Of a DNA stretch of 39,674 nucleotides, positions 7,849 to 16,124 are shown in pieces; position 1 is the stretch's first letter; every line of letters begins with the position of its first letter. A program made the position numbers and the translations under genes. Where the stretch lies: contig CAPI01000014.1 of assembly GCA_000333815.1 (NCBI GenBank), positions 1 through 39,674 of the forward strand. The letters run 5' to 3'. The notes below the pieces were generated by a model. That model was not told the origin of the DNA, did no database searches, and saw only the letters and a list, made by a program, of their open reading frames with translations. This DNA is from [Collinsella] massiliensis. GTDB taxonomy: Bacteria > Actinomycetota > Coriobacteriia > Coriobacteriales > Coriobacteriaceae.

Positions 7849-10194
7849 ATGGATGCTGCAACGCGTGCCGCGCACGATGCGTCGCTCATGTCGTCCGCGA
7901 AGATGATGCACTACACCCGTGCGGACGACCTGCCACCCGAGATCTGCGCGGATGACTACGACAACCTGGCGCAGCTGTGCGCGAAGTACATGAGCGCCGA
8001 GGACTGCGCCACGGTGGAGCACGCCTACTGCTTCGCGGCCGAGAAGCACTCCGCGCAGCGCCGCCGCTCCGGCGAGCCCTACATCAACCACCCCGTTGAG
8101 GTCGCCATCATCCTGGCGGAGCTCAACATGGACTGCGACGTGGTGTGCGCGGCGCTGTTGCACGACACGGTCGAGGACACCGAGGTCTCGCTCGCCGACG
8201 TGACGAGCCTCTTCGGCGAGACCATCGCCGTGCTCGTGGACGGCGTCACGAAGCTCACGAACATCGAGGTCGACAACATCGACGAGAAGCAGGCGCTCAA
8301 CCTGCGCAAGATGTTCCTCGCCATGTCGCAGGACATCCGCGTCATCATCGTCAAGCTCGCCGACCGCCTGCACAACATGCGCACCCTCGCGGCGCTCCGC
8401 GAGGACCGGCGGCTGTTCAAGGCGCGCGAGACCATGGACGTGTATGCGCCGCTCGCCGACCGCCTGGGCATGAGCTCCATCAAGTGGGAGCTCGAGGACC
8501 TCTCGTTCTTCTACCTCGAGCCCGAGGCGTACCAGCGCATCGCGCGCATGGTGGCCGAGAGCCGCGAGGTGCGCGAGCGCTACCTCGCCGAGACCATCAA
8601 GACGCTCACCGACGAGCTCAAGCGCGCCGGCCTCACCGATTTCCAGGTGAACGGCCGCTCGAAGCACTACTGGTCCATCTACCAGAAGATGAAGCGCAAG
8701 GGCAAGGAGTTCTCCGAGATCTACGACCTCGTGGCGCTCCGCGTGATCTGCCGGACGGTGGGCGACTGCTACTCGGCGCTCGGCGCGGTGCACACCCTCT
8801 GGCACCCCATGCCCGGCCGCTTCAAGGATTACATCGCCACGCCGAAGCTCAACAACTACCAGTCGCTCCATACCACGGTCATCGGTCCCACGGCGCGCCC
8901 GCTCGAGATCCAGATCCGCACCTACGAGATGCACGAGCAGGCCGAATACGGCATCGCGGCCCACTGGCTGTACAAGAAGTCGGGTGGGTCGAGCGCCGCG
9001 AAGAGCTCGGAGGCGCAGAAGCTCGACGACCAGATCAACCGCCTCAAGCACTCGCTCGACTGGGTGACCGCCGAGGAGATCGACGACCCCAAGGAGTTCC
9101 TCGACACGCTCAAGGTCGACCTCTACGACCAGGAGATCTTCGTCTTCACGCCGAAGGGCGAGCTCATGAGCCTGCGCGCGGGCGCCACGCCGCTCGACTT
9201 CGCCTACGCGGTTCACACCGAGGTGGGCAACCATTGCGTGGGCGCGCGGGTGAACGGCGTGCAGACGCCGCTCGCGCACGAGCTGCAGATGGGCGACCGC
9301 GTGGAGATTCTCACGAACAAGAACGCGCGCCCCTCGCGGGACTGGCTCGCGCTCGTGCGCACCCCGTCGGCACGCTCGAAGATCAAGCGCTACTTCGCCG
9401 CCGCTACGAAGGACGAGAACGCCGCCGCCGGCCGCGAGGCGCTCGCGAAGGACCTGCGCAAGCGCGGCTACGGCATCTCCACGCAGCGCACGACGCGCGC
9501 GCTGAACACCGTGTGCGAGCAGCTCAACTACGTGCGCGTCGAGGACCTGTTCGCGGCGATCGGCTCGGGCAAGGTGGCGTGCCGCATGGTGGGCAACCGC
9601 GTGCAGCAGATTCTCGACCCGCAGCCCGAGGAGAAGCATGGCTCGGACGTGGAGGCGGTGCTCGCGGCGCGCGGGTCGAACCGCAAGCCGCGCCGGCCGC
9701 GTCGCGACAACTCCGGCGTGATCGTGAAGGGCAACGCGGGCAACGACCTGCTCGTGCGCCTCGCGCACTGCTGCAACCCCGTCGCGGGCGACGACATCGT
9801 GGGCTTCATCACGCGCGGCCGCGGTGTGTCGGTGCACCGGGCGAACTGCCCGAACGTGAAGGGCCTCATGGAGCATGCGGAGCGCATGATCGAGGTCGAA
9901 TGGGACAAGGGCGCCGACGCGCTCTTCCAGGTGGAGATCGTGGTCGAGTGCCTCGACCGCATGGGGCTGCTGAAGGACGTGACGATCGCCATCGGCGACG
10001 CGGGCGCGAACATCCTCTCCGCCTCCACCTCCACCGACCGCAACGGCGGCGCCGAGCTGCGCTTCCTCGTGCAGATCTCGGACGCGAGCGGGCTCGACCC
10101 GCTGCTCGCGCAGATCAGCCGGGTGGAGAGCGTATACGACGCGCGGCGCCTCATGCCGGGGGAGGGTGCCACGACCCGCAAGCCGCGCGGATAA
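7849..10194 (+). CDS. rel: Bifunctional (p)ppGpp synthetase/hydrolase, RelA/SpoT family
   Basis: A 781-residue long RSH protein with all domains. The HD hydrolase has INHPVEVA and HDTVEDT with His105-Asp106. The synthetase has GRFKDYIATPK near 323-333. The TGS domain (DLYDQEIFVFTPKGE) begins near 424, then a helical and zinc-finger-like region (ARLAHCCNPV) precedes a C-terminal ACT domain from about 692. The RFKD loop is the basic RxKD form found in bifunctional Rel/SpoT rather than the acidic ExDD of hydrolase-dead RelA, and the HD motif is intact, so both activities are expected. It sets the stringent response to amino-acid starvation. ATG 7849 follows recJ by eight bases (TTAGGGGAT as weak Shine-Dalgarno), indicating co-transcription. 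Confidence 0.97.
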   Translation: MDAATRAAHDASLMSSAKMMHYTRADDLPPEICADDYDNLAQLCAKYMSAEDCATVEHAYCFAAEKHSAQRRRSGEPYINHPVEVAIILAELNMDCDVVCAALLHDTVEDTEVSLADVTSLFGETIAVLVDGVTKLTNIEVDNIDEKQALNLRKMFLAMSQDIRVIIVKLADRLHNMRTLAALREDRRLFKARETMDVYAPLADRLGMSSIKWELEDLSFFYLEPEAYQRIARMVAESREVRERYLAETIKTLTDELKRAGLTDFQVNGRSKHYWSIYQKMKRKGKEFSEIYDLVALRVICRTVGDCYSALGAVHTLWHPMPGRFKDYIATPKLNNYQSLHTTVIGPTARPLEIQIRTYEMHEQAEYGIAAHWLYKKSGGSSAAKSSEAQKLDDQINRLKHSLDWVTAEEIDDPKEFLDTLKVDLYDQEIFVFTPKGELMSLRAGATPLDFAYAVHTEVGNHCVGARVNGVQTPLAHELQMGDRVEILTNKNARPSRDWLALVRTPSARSKIKRYFAAATKDENAAAGREALAKDLRKRGYGISTQRTTRALNTVCEQLNYVRVEDLFAAIGSGKVACRMVGNRVQQILDPQPEEKHGSDVEAVLAARGSNRKPRRPRRDNSGVIVKGNAGNDLLVRLAHCCNPVAGDDIVGFITRGRGVSVHRANCPNVKGLMEHAERMIEVEWDKGADALFQVEIVVECLDRMGLLKDVTIAIGDAGANILSASTSTDRNGGAELRFLVQISDASGLDPLLAQISRVESVYDARRLMPGEGATTRKPRG

Positions 10195-10204
10195 CTTGTT
10201 CGGG

Positions 10205-10310
10205 CGGGGGCGTCCGGCGTTTTCCTCCACTGCTCAGACAGTCCTCGGAACAAGGCCGAGGGGCCTTGTTCCTGCGGAACTCGCGTGGAGGAAAACGCCG
10301 GACGCCCCGC
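10205..10310. repeat. 104-bp double-stem inverted repeat (type A) downstream of rel
   Basis: The outer arms 10207-10230 and 10285-10308 are a perfect 24-bp inverted repeat (starting GGGGCGTCCGGCG and ending CGCCGGACGCCCC). Inside is a second perfect 11-bp stem, GGAACAAGGCC (10247-10257) with GGCCTTGTTCC (10262-10272), around GAGG. No T-tract follows either stem, so it is not a standard terminator. It starts 10 bp after the rel stop codon. Only one copy is in the window, but the two-level symmetry resembles dispersed intergenic repeats. Confidence 0.85.
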
Positions 10311-10386
10311 ACGAGGGTTACGGTGTCGCGCGGGTTGCGGGGTGCCACGGGGCCTCCGCACAGTAGTTTTTGATGAAAGGGTTGTT

Positions 10387-11085
10387 ATGGGTGAGGTGGA
10401 TACGAAACCGATGGGGCATGTGAGGGTCGAATCGGTTGTGAATGGGCCGGTGGAGACGAATACGTATTTCGTCATCTCCGGGGACGAGGCGCTCGTGATC
10501 GATCCGGCGTGGGACGGGGAGCACCTTGCGCGCACGTTCTTGGAGGCGCACCCGGACGTGCGCGTCACGGGGATCGTGTGCACGCACGCGCATGCGGACC
10601 ACACCGGCGGCGTGGCGGGCATGCGGCGCGTGCTCGGCGACGCGGTGCCCTACATCGTGTCCGAGGTCGATGCCGCCTACCTCGCGCGCGCGGTCGACGC
10701 CATGCGCGAGCTCTGGGGCATCGAGTCCGAGGTCCCGCCCGCGCCCGACCGCACCGTGCGCGAGGGCGACCGCATCCGCGTGGGCGACGTCTCGTTCCAG
10801 GTGATCGAGACGCCGGGGCACACGCCGGGCGGCATCGTGCTCTTCGCGGCCACGGAGGACGGCGACATCGCCTTCGTGGGCGACACGCTCTTCCCGGGCG
10901 GCTGCGGCCGCACGGACCTCGAGGGCGGTGACGATGCCGCCATCATGCGCTCGATCGCGAAGCTCGGCGCGAGCCTGCCCGTCGACACGCGTTGCTGCAT
11001 CGGCCACGGGCCCTCCACCACCATCGCCCGCGAGCTCGAGGTGAACCCGCTCATGAGCCAGGTGCGCCGCTCGGACGAGCGGTAG
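10387..11085 (+). CDS. Metallo-beta-lactamase-fold hydrolase (glyoxalase II-like)
   Basis: A 232-residue protein of the MBL-fold superfamily. Seen metal ligands are THAHADH (66-72, the HxHxDH motif), the GHTPGG histidine, the FVGDTLF aspartate and the late GHGPST histidine. The N-terminal GPVETNTYFVISGDEALVIDP is typical of the glyoxalase II/YcbL-like group, which hydrolyses thioesters. ATG 10387 follows GAAAGG by six bases; an earlier in-frame start would translate into the inverted repeat and is rejected. The substrate cannot be told from sequence, and a small-molecule thioester is the usual guess. It lies between rel and fba without obvious functional linkage. Confidence 0.88.
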   Translation: MGEVDTKPMGHVRVESVVNGPVETNTYFVISGDEALVIDPAWDGEHLARTFLEAHPDVRVTGIVCTHAHADHTGGVAGMRRVLGDAVPYIVSEVDAAYLARAVDAMRELWGIESEVPPAPDRTVREGDRIRVGDVSFQVIETPGHTPGGIVLFAATEDGDIAFVGDTLFPGGCGRTDLEGGDDAAIMRSIAKLGASLPVDTRCCIGHGPSTTIARELEVNPLMSQVRRSDER

Positions 11086-11154
11086 CCGCGGGGGCGCCTG
11101 TGTTTCGCGCGCGCGACGGCGCAAGACGTTCGCTGCGCGCGCTGCCGGGCGTGG

Positions 11155-11160
11155 TATCCT
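11155..11160 (+). promoter_or_regulatory. Candidate -10 element before fba
   Basis: TATCCT lies 37 bases upstream of the fba start ATG 11198, within a short A+T-richer island. The -35 is not clear. Confidence 0.4.
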
Positions 11161-11197
11161 AGTCGTTGTGTTCAATTCCATGCATGGGAGGTTTTGT

Positions 11198-12064
11198 ATG
11201 CTCGTCAATGCAGCCGAAATGCTCAAGAAGGCCGAGGCCGGCCACTATGCCCTCGGCGCGTTCAACACGAACAACCTGGAGTGGACGCTCGCCATCCTCC
11301 AGGCGGCCGAGGAGGCCCAGTCGCCGCTCATCATCCAGTGCAGCGCCGGCGCTGCGAAGTGGATGGGCGGCCTCAAGGTCTGCGCCGACATGGTGAAGGC
11401 CTGCGTCGAGTCCCAGGACATCAGCGTCCCCGTCGCCATCCACCTCGACCACGGCACCTATGAGGATTGCTTCAAGGCCATCGACGCTGGGTTCACCTCG
11501 ATCATGTACGACGGCTCCCACGAGGAGACGTTCCAGATCAACCTCGACCGCACCAAGGAGCTCGTCGAGATCGCCCACAGCAAGGGCCTCTCCATCGAGG
11601 CCGAGGTCGGCGGCATCGGCGGCACCGAGGACGGCGTGACCTCCAACGGCGAGCTCGCCGACCCCGCCGAGTGCAAGCAGATCGCCGAGCTGGGCGTCGA
11701 CTTCCTGGCCTGCGGCATCGGCAACATCCACGGCGTGTACCCCGATGACTGGGCCGGCCTTTCCTTCGATCGCCTGGCCGAGATCAAGGCCCAGGTCGGC
11801 GACCTGCCGCTCGTGCTCCACGGCGGCAGCGGTATCCCCGAGGACCAGATCAAGAAGGCCATCTCGATGGGCGTCTCCAAGATCAACGTGAACACGGACC
11901 TGCAGATCGCCTTCACGACCGCCCTGCACGAGTACTTCGCCGAGGGCAAGGACACCCAGGGCAAGGGCTACGACCCGCGCAAGGTGCTCAAGCCCGGCCG
12001 CGACGCTATCGTCGCGCGCACGCGCGAGCTCATGGAGCAGTTCGGCTCGGTGGGCATGGCCTAA
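11198..12064 (+). CDS. fba: Class II fructose-bisphosphate aldolase
   Basis: A 288-residue zinc-dependent aldolase that cleaves fructose-1,6-bisphosphate to glyceraldehyde-3-phosphate and dihydroxyacetone phosphate in glycolysis. Seen motifs are VAIHLDHGTYED, with catalytic Asp84 and zinc His85, the EAEVGGIGGTEDG loop, LACGIGNIHGVYP and LVLHGGSGIP, all phosphate or metal site signatures of the class. ATG 11198 is chosen because GGGAGG lies six bases upstream. An upstream in-frame ATG (11168) would put ten odd residues before it. Codon choice looks optimised and, with tandem terminators downstream, suggests a strongly expressed single gene. A tagatose-bisphosphate aldolase cannot be fully excluded. 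Confidence 0.95.
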   Translation: MLVNAAEMLKKAEAGHYALGAFNTNNLEWTLAILQAAEEAQSPLIIQCSAGAAKWMGGLKVCADMVKACVESQDISVPVAIHLDHGTYEDCFKAIDAGFTSIMYDGSHEETFQINLDRTKELVEIAHSKGLSIEAEVGGIGGTEDGVTSNGELADPAECKQIAELGVDFLACGIGNIHGVYPDDWAGLSFDRLAEIKAQVGDLPLVLHGGSGIPEDQIKKAISMGVSKINVNTDLQIAFTTALHEYFAEGKDTQGKGYDPRKVLKPGRDAIVARTRELMEQFGSVGMA

Positions 12065-12073
12065 ATGTAAAAT

Positions 12074-12088
12074 AACCCCAGGGGTTTT
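12074..12088 (+). terminator. Small hairpin with T-tract after fba (first of two)
   Basis: AACCC pairs with GGGTT around CAG, followed by TTTTC, eleven bases past the fba stop. It is weak on its own. Confidence 0.4.
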
Positions 12089-12095
12089 CTTACAT

Positions 12096-12136
12096 GGGCG
12101 AGCTTCCGGCGGTGGCCGGGAGCTCGCCTTCTTTGT
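12096..12136 (+). terminator. Strong intrinsic terminator after fba
   Basis: GGCGAGCT pairs with AGCTCGCC, with an inner CCGG/CCGG stem, followed by TTCTTTGT. It separates fba from the convergent GntR gene. Confidence 0.8.
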
Positions 12137-12172
12137 GTCGAAGTTCAGCGCTGGGGGTTTCGCGCCCGACCT

Positions 12173-12904
12173 TTATGCCTTGCGCGAGCGCACCACGTAG
12201 CGGTAGCGCTCGCTCGCGATGAGCTGGCGGTTCACGTAGACGATGTCGCTCGGATCCCGCCCGTAGACCGTCTCGAGGACCTCGAGCAGCGCGTCGCCCT
12301 CCGCCACGTCGAGCAGCTCGGCGGTCTGGGCATCCGCCCGGCCGATGCTGAAGCTATCCTCGAAGCCGCAGATCCCCTTGCCCCCCTCGGTCTTGATGAT
12401 CTCGAAGAGCGAGCGGTTCTCGAGCGCGCACCCCAAGAGGAAGCGGTAGCGCAGCGGGAAGTAGTCGTGCTCCACGATCACGGGCGTGCCGCCCGCCATC
12501 CGCAGGCGCCGGATCTCGATGAGCTTCTCGTCCGCGCAGCCCAGGAGCGCGGCTATGGACGGGTCGGCGGGCAGCTCGCCCGTCATGAGGATGCGCGTCG
12601 CGGGCTCGAGCCCCATCTCGAGGCAGGTCTCCGTGAAGCTGCCCGAGGTGAGCGCGCTCTCGACGATGGTGGTCGGCCGCACGAACGTGCCCTTGCCGCG
12701 TCGTTTGACGAGGACGCCCTCGTCGACGAGCATCCCGAGCGCCGCGCGTACGGTGACCCTGCTCACCCCGTACGCTTCGACGAGCTCGCTTTCCGAGGGC
12801 AGGCGGTCGCCCGGTTTGTAGATGCCGGCCTCGATTTTCCGGGAGAGGTCGGCGCGGAGCTGCTCTTGCAGCGTGAATGCATATCGGTTCTCGACTTCGC
12901 TCAC
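12173..12904 (-). CDS. GntR-family transcriptional regulator with UTRA domain
   Basis: A 243-residue HutC-subfamily regulator. The N-terminal winged helix (about 12-78) contains KPGDRLPSESELVEAYGVSRVTVR and LVDEGVLVKRRGKGTFV. The C-terminal UTRA ligand-binding domain (about 95-240) contains ADEKLIEIRRLRMAGGTPVIVEHDYFP and a late VYGRDPSDIVYVNRQL strand pair. Such regulators sense sugar phosphates or related metabolites. It is transcribed divergently from the BtpA-PTS operon, the usual place for its local regulator, and a 20-bp palindrome lies in the shared intergenic region. The ligand is unknown, but a phosphorylated product of the PTS is the likeliest. Confidence 0.93.
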   Translation of the reverse strand: MSEVENRYAFTLQEQLRADLSRKIEAGIYKPGDRLPSESELVEAYGVSRVTVRAALGMLVDEGVLVKRRGKGTFVRPTTIVESALTSGSFTETCLEMGLEPATRILMTGELPADPSIAALLGCADEKLIEIRRLRMAGGTPVIVEHDYFPLRYRFLLGCALENRSLFEIIKTEGGKGICGFEDSFSIGRADAQTAELLDVAEGDALLEVLETVYGRDPSDIVYVNRQLIASERYRYVVRSRKA

Positions 12905-13125
12905 AGGTGGCTCCTCAGTACATGCGCCAAGGGTGCGCGAATGAATAACGAACGTAACCTATTGTATACGTCGGGCGATGCGCGCGCACGGTTGCGCACG
13001 GCGCGCCCGTGTCCCCGCGGATACGTCGTCGCGTGGCAGCCCGCTTGCGACCGTCCCGCCGCCACCCCGCGCCCTGCCGCTCGCCTGTAACAGGTTGCGC
13101 GCTCGGGAATTTCATACCTAAACCT

Positions 13126-13145
13126 GTATTAACTTATGTTATGAC
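13126..13145. promoter_or_regulatory. Candidate GntR operator (palindrome GTnnTAAC-TTAT-GTTAnnAC)
   Basis: A 20-bp imperfect palindrome with six matching bases per arm lies in the only A+T-rich stretch of the gntR/btpA intergenic region, 41 bases upstream of the BtpA start. ACTTAT is also repeated 12 bp apart here (13132 and 13144), one helix-turn spacing. Position and symmetry fit a GntR dimer site that blocks the PTS promoter; binding itself is inference. Confidence 0.45.
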
Positions 13146-13185
13146 TTATATGTACGCATGACCGAAGAATCGGGGGGTGGTTGGT

Positions 13186-13941
13186 ATGCCGGAAGCGGAG
13201 AAGAGCAGGTTCCTCTCTTTGTTCCGCGAGCGAAAGCCCGTGATGGCGATGCTCCATCTGAAGGGGTCGGATCCAGACGATGTCTTCGATCGCATGAAGC
13301 GCGAGCTCGACATCTACGTGCGCGAGGGCGTGGACGCCGTCATCGTCGAGGACTATTTCGGCACCTACGGGGATATGCGACGGGCGCTCGCCTACATCCA
13401 GGAAACGAAGCCGGACATCGTCTACGGGGTGAACTGCCTCAACATCGACGCCATGGGCTTCGAGCTCGCGATGGAGTTCGACGCGGCGTTCGTGCAGCTC
13501 GACTCCGTGGTGGGGCACGTGAAGCCGCGCGACGAGGAGGCGCTCGCGGCGTTCCTCGAGCTCTACCGCAGCCGTTATACGGGTTGCGTCCTCGGCGGGG
13601 TGCGCTTCAAGTACCAGCCCGTGCTCTCAGAGCGCTCGCTCGAGGAGGACCTCGCCATCGCGCGCGGCCGCTGCGACGCGGTGGCGGTGACGCAGGACGC
13701 GACCGGCCAGGAGACGTCGCTCGACAAGATCCGCGCCTTCCGCGCGGGCCTCGGCGACTTCCCGCTCATCGTCGCGGCGGGCGTCACCCCGGAGAACCTG
13801 CGGGAGAGCTTCAAGATCGCCGACGGCGCCGTGGTGGGCAGCTATCTCAAGGACACGCACCGCGACGATGGCGAGCTCTCGGCGGCGCACGTGCGGGAGT
13901 TCATGGACGCCGTCCGGCGCGTGAGGGAGGAATGCGCATGA
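13186..13941 (+). CDS. BtpA/SgcQ-like TIM-barrel protein in PTS operon
   Basis: A 251-residue protein resembling the BtpA/SgcQ family: KPVMAMLHLKG at the N terminus, EGVDAVIVEDYFG, GVNCLNIDAMGFELA, then VAAGVTPENLRESFKIADGAVVGSYLK near the C terminus, a TIM-barrel phosphate-binding end. Members in enteric bacteria (SgcQ) lie in sugar-PTS clusters, as here, so an aldolase- or epimerase-like step on the transported sugar phosphate is plausible but unproven. ATG 13186 follows GGGGGG; a GTG nine bases upstream is possible but would overlap that Shine-Dalgarno. The stop codon overlaps the start of the next gene (ATGA), so translation is coupled to PTS IIB. Confidence 0.75.
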   Translation: MPEAEKSRFLSLFRERKPVMAMLHLKGSDPDDVFDRMKRELDIYVREGVDAVIVEDYFGTYGDMRRALAYIQETKPDIVYGVNCLNIDAMGFELAMEFDAAFVQLDSVVGHVKPRDEEALAAFLELYRSRYTGCVLGGVRFKYQPVLSERSLEEDLAIARGRCDAVAVTQDATGQETSLDKIRAFRAGLGDFPLIVAAGVTPENLRESFKIADGAVVGSYLKDTHRDDGELSAAHVREFMDAVRRVREECA

Positions 13942-14411
13942 TCAAGATGACCCGTGTCGACCACCGACTGCTGCACGGCCAGGTCGCGTTCACGTGGATC
14001 AAGGCGGTGGGGGCGGACTGCATCCTCATCGCCAACGACGCCGTGGCCAAAGACGAGCTGCGCATGGCGGTGCTCAAGATGGCCAAGCCCCAGGGCACGA
14101 AGCTCGTCATGAAGAGCGTCGACGACTCCATCAAGGCGCTCATAAGCGGCGTGACCGACAAGTACAACCTGTTCATCATCACCGAGAGCATCGAGGACGT
14201 GTGGCGCCTGTGCCGCGCGGTGCCCCAGATCCGCGAGGTGAACATCGGCGGCGTGAAGCCGGAGGACGGCAAGCGCCAGATCTCGAAGGCCGTGTTCGTC
14301 TCGGATGAGGAGTGCGCGCGCATCCGCGATCTGGTGGACGACGGCGTCCACGTGTTCGTCCAGATGACCCCGTCCGACGAATCGGACGAGGCCATGAAGC
14401 TCATCGGTTAG
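13938..14411 (+). CDS. PTS mannose/fructose/sorbose family IIB component
   Basis: A 157-residue cytoplasmic IIB domain of the mannose PTS family. It opens RVDHRLLHGQVAFTW, the conserved phospho-acceptor segment with His13. It then has ILIANDAVAKDELRMAVLKMAKP and VNIGGVKPEDGKRQIS, and ends with DGVHVFVQMTPSDE. It passes phosphate from a IIA domain to the incoming sugar. ATG 13938 overlaps the BtpA stop and has GGGAGG seven bases upstream; ATG 13932 is too close to that site. No IIA gene or IIA domain is in the cluster, so phosphate must come from a IIA encoded elsewhere. Confidence 0.93.
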   Translation: MIKMTRVDHRLLHGQVAFTWIKAVGADCILIANDAVAKDELRMAVLKMAKPQGTKLVMKSVDDSIKALISGVTDKYNLFIITESIEDVWRLCRAVPQIREVNIGGVKPEDGKRQISKAVFVSDEECARIRDLVDDGVHVFVQMTPSDESDEAMKLIG

Positions 14412-14424
14412 GGAGGAGCGTTCC

Positions 14425-15204
14425 ATGGATAACCTGATGATGCAAACCGTGTTCATCTTCTTCGTGTCCGCCTTCGGATACTGCAACAGCGTGTTCAACA
14501 GCGCGCTGCTCAACCGCCCGCTCGTGCTCGGCACGCTCACGGGCTTCGCACTCGGTGACGTGGCACTCGGCTGCCAGGTGGGCGCCACGCTCGAGCTCGT
14601 GTACCTGGGTGCCCAGGCCATCGGCGCGAGCAACCCGCCCGACATGACCTCCGGCTCCGTGATCGGCACCGCCTACGTCATCGCGGCGGGCGCCGACGTG
14701 GCGGAGGCCGTGGCCATCGCCGTGCCCGTGTCGCTGCTCATGTCCATGTGGTCGAACTTCCTCATGGCGGTCGTCGGCCCCATCATGGCCGGCAAGGCGG
14801 ACCAGTACGCGCTCGCCTGCAACCGCCGCGGCATCGACCTCATGCACTGGGGCTTCGTGCTCATCCAGGTCGTCTCGGCCTCCGCGCTCTGCGCCGCGGG
14901 CTTCTACGTGGGCACCCAGGCCATCCAGGGCATCGTCGACGCCATCCCGGCGTTCATCACCGACGGCCTCAACTACGCCATGGGCATCATCCCGGCCATC
15001 GGCTTCGCGATGCTCGCCCGCATGATCATGTCCAAGAAGCTCGCGTGCTTCCTGTTCATGGGCTTTTTGCTCGTGGCCTACGGCGGGCTCTCCGTCGTAG
15101 GGGTCACCGCCGTCGCCGCGGTGATCGCCGCCGTCCTCGTCTTCAACACCGGCCTCTTCGCGCCCGCGCAGGCCGCGGCCGATGTGGACGACAACGAGTT
15201 CTAA
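14425..15204 (+). CDS. PTS mannose/fructose/sorbose family IIC permease component
   Basis: A 259-residue polytopic membrane protein of the ManY/SorA type with about 7-8 hydrophobic helices. Early motifs are NRPLVLGTLTGFALGD and VGATLELVYLGAQAIGAS, where the G-x-x-LELV-x-LG helix is characteristic of IIC. Later helices include IGFAMLARMIM and a C-terminal VTAVAAVIAAVLVFN. Together with IID it forms the sugar channel. It begins 13 bases after the IIB stop, with GGGAGGA upstream, so it is in the same operon. Confidence 0.93.
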   Translation: MDNLMMQTVFIFFVSAFGYCNSVFNSALLNRPLVLGTLTGFALGDVALGCQVGATLELVYLGAQAIGASNPPDMTSGSVIGTAYVIAAGADVAEAVAIAVPVSLLMSMWSNFLMAVVGPIMAGKADQYALACNRRGIDLMHWGFVLIQVVSASALCAAGFYVGTQAIQGIVDAIPAFITDGLNYAMGIIPAIGFAMLARMIMSKKLACFLFMGFLLVAYGGLSVVGVTAVAAVIAAVLVFNTGLFAPAQAAADVDDNEF

Positions 15205-15243
15205 CCGCGTTCCCGAGTAGAAGACCCGAAGGAGGTTTTCGCC

Positions 15244-16077
15244 ATGTCCCAACCTACGACCGCGCCCGAGCGCAAGCTCACCGCCCGCGACCTGCGCAGG
15301 GTGTTCTGGCGCTCCTGCATGCTCGATAGCTCGTGGAACTACGAGCGGCAGCAGAACATCGGCTATTCGTTCGGCATCGTGCCGGTGATCGAGAAGGTCT
15401 ACGAGCCCGGCAGCGAGAAGCAGCGGCGCGCCTACGCCCGCTCGCTCGACTTCATGGCTATCACGCCGCAGCTGTCCACGCTGCTCATGGGCATCGATGC
15501 CGCCATGGAGGAGGAGAACGCCGCCAACGACGACTTCGACGACTCCGCCATCACCGCCGTCAAGACCTCGCTCATGGGGCCTCTGGCCGGTATCGGCGAC
15601 TCGCTCATCGCCGGCACGCTCCGCGTGATTGGCACCGGCATCGCCATCGGCTTCGCCCAGCAGGGCAGCCCGCTCGGCGCCATCCTGCTGCTCCTCATCT
15701 TCAACATCCCCGGCCTCCTCATCCGCTGGTTCGGCCTCAAGCTCGGCTACCAGTACGGCTCGACGTTCATCACGGATGCCGCGAAGGGCGGCGTCATGGA
15801 GAAGGTCACCTACGCGGTGAGCGTGGTGGGCCTGGCCGCCATCGGCGCGATGGTGGCGAGCTACGTATCGCTCGACCTCTCCATGATCACGGTGGGAACG
15901 GGCGACTTCGCCCAGCCCATCTCGGACTACTTCGACATGATCATGCCGTGCCTGCCGCAGCTTGCCGTCTTCGGCTTCATGTACTGGATCATGGGCAAGA
16001 AGATCAAGACCACCTATGTGCTCGTCGCGACCATCGTGGTGTGCATCGCCGCGTGCTGGGTGGGTTCGCTGCTGTAA
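15244..16077 (+). CDS. PTS mannose/fructose/sorbose family IID component
   Basis: A 277-residue IID subunit. The N-terminal cytoplasmic part has LTARDLRRVFWRSCMLDSSW and NYERQQNIGYSFGIVPVIEK, as in ManZ/SorM. A central MGPLAGIGDSLIAGTLR motif and 3-4 C-terminal membrane helices follow. It completes the IIC-IID membrane complex. ATG 15244 is preceded by AAGGAGG with eight bases spacing, one of the strongest sites in the window. A strong terminator downstream closes the operon. The sugar is not identifiable from sequence. Confidence 0.93.
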   Translation: MSQPTTAPERKLTARDLRRVFWRSCMLDSSWNYERQQNIGYSFGIVPVIEKVYEPGSEKQRRAYARSLDFMAITPQLSTLLMGIDAAMEEENAANDDFDDSAITAVKTSLMGPLAGIGDSLIAGTLRVIGTGIAIGFAQQGSPLGAILLLLIFNIPGLLIRWFGLKLGYQYGSTFITDAAKGGVMEKVTYAVSVVGLAAIGAMVASYVSLDLSMITVGTGDFAQPISDYFDMIMPCLPQLAVFGFMYWIMGKKIKTTYVLVATIVVCIAACWVGSLL

Positions 16078-16124
16078 GGATGCCGTAAGGAGCGCGCGCG
16101 AGCCGCCGTTGACGGAACTCGATT

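Noticed and set aside
4286-7861. A 1191-codon open frame on the minus strand opposite recJ
   Set aside because: It is the antisense image of recJ in a high-G+C gene, where stop codons are rare in other frames. The sequence is Arg/His/Ala/Glu-rich with no motif, and recJ is clearly coding.
7837-10230. A 797-codon minus-strand frame and a 742-codon plus-strand frame over rel
   Set aside because: Both are out-of-frame shadows of the well-supported rel gene and have low-complexity composition.
12914-13115. A gene in the gntR/btpA intergenic region
   Set aside because: The short frames on both strands lack ribosome-binding sites and cover what must be the divergent promoter region.
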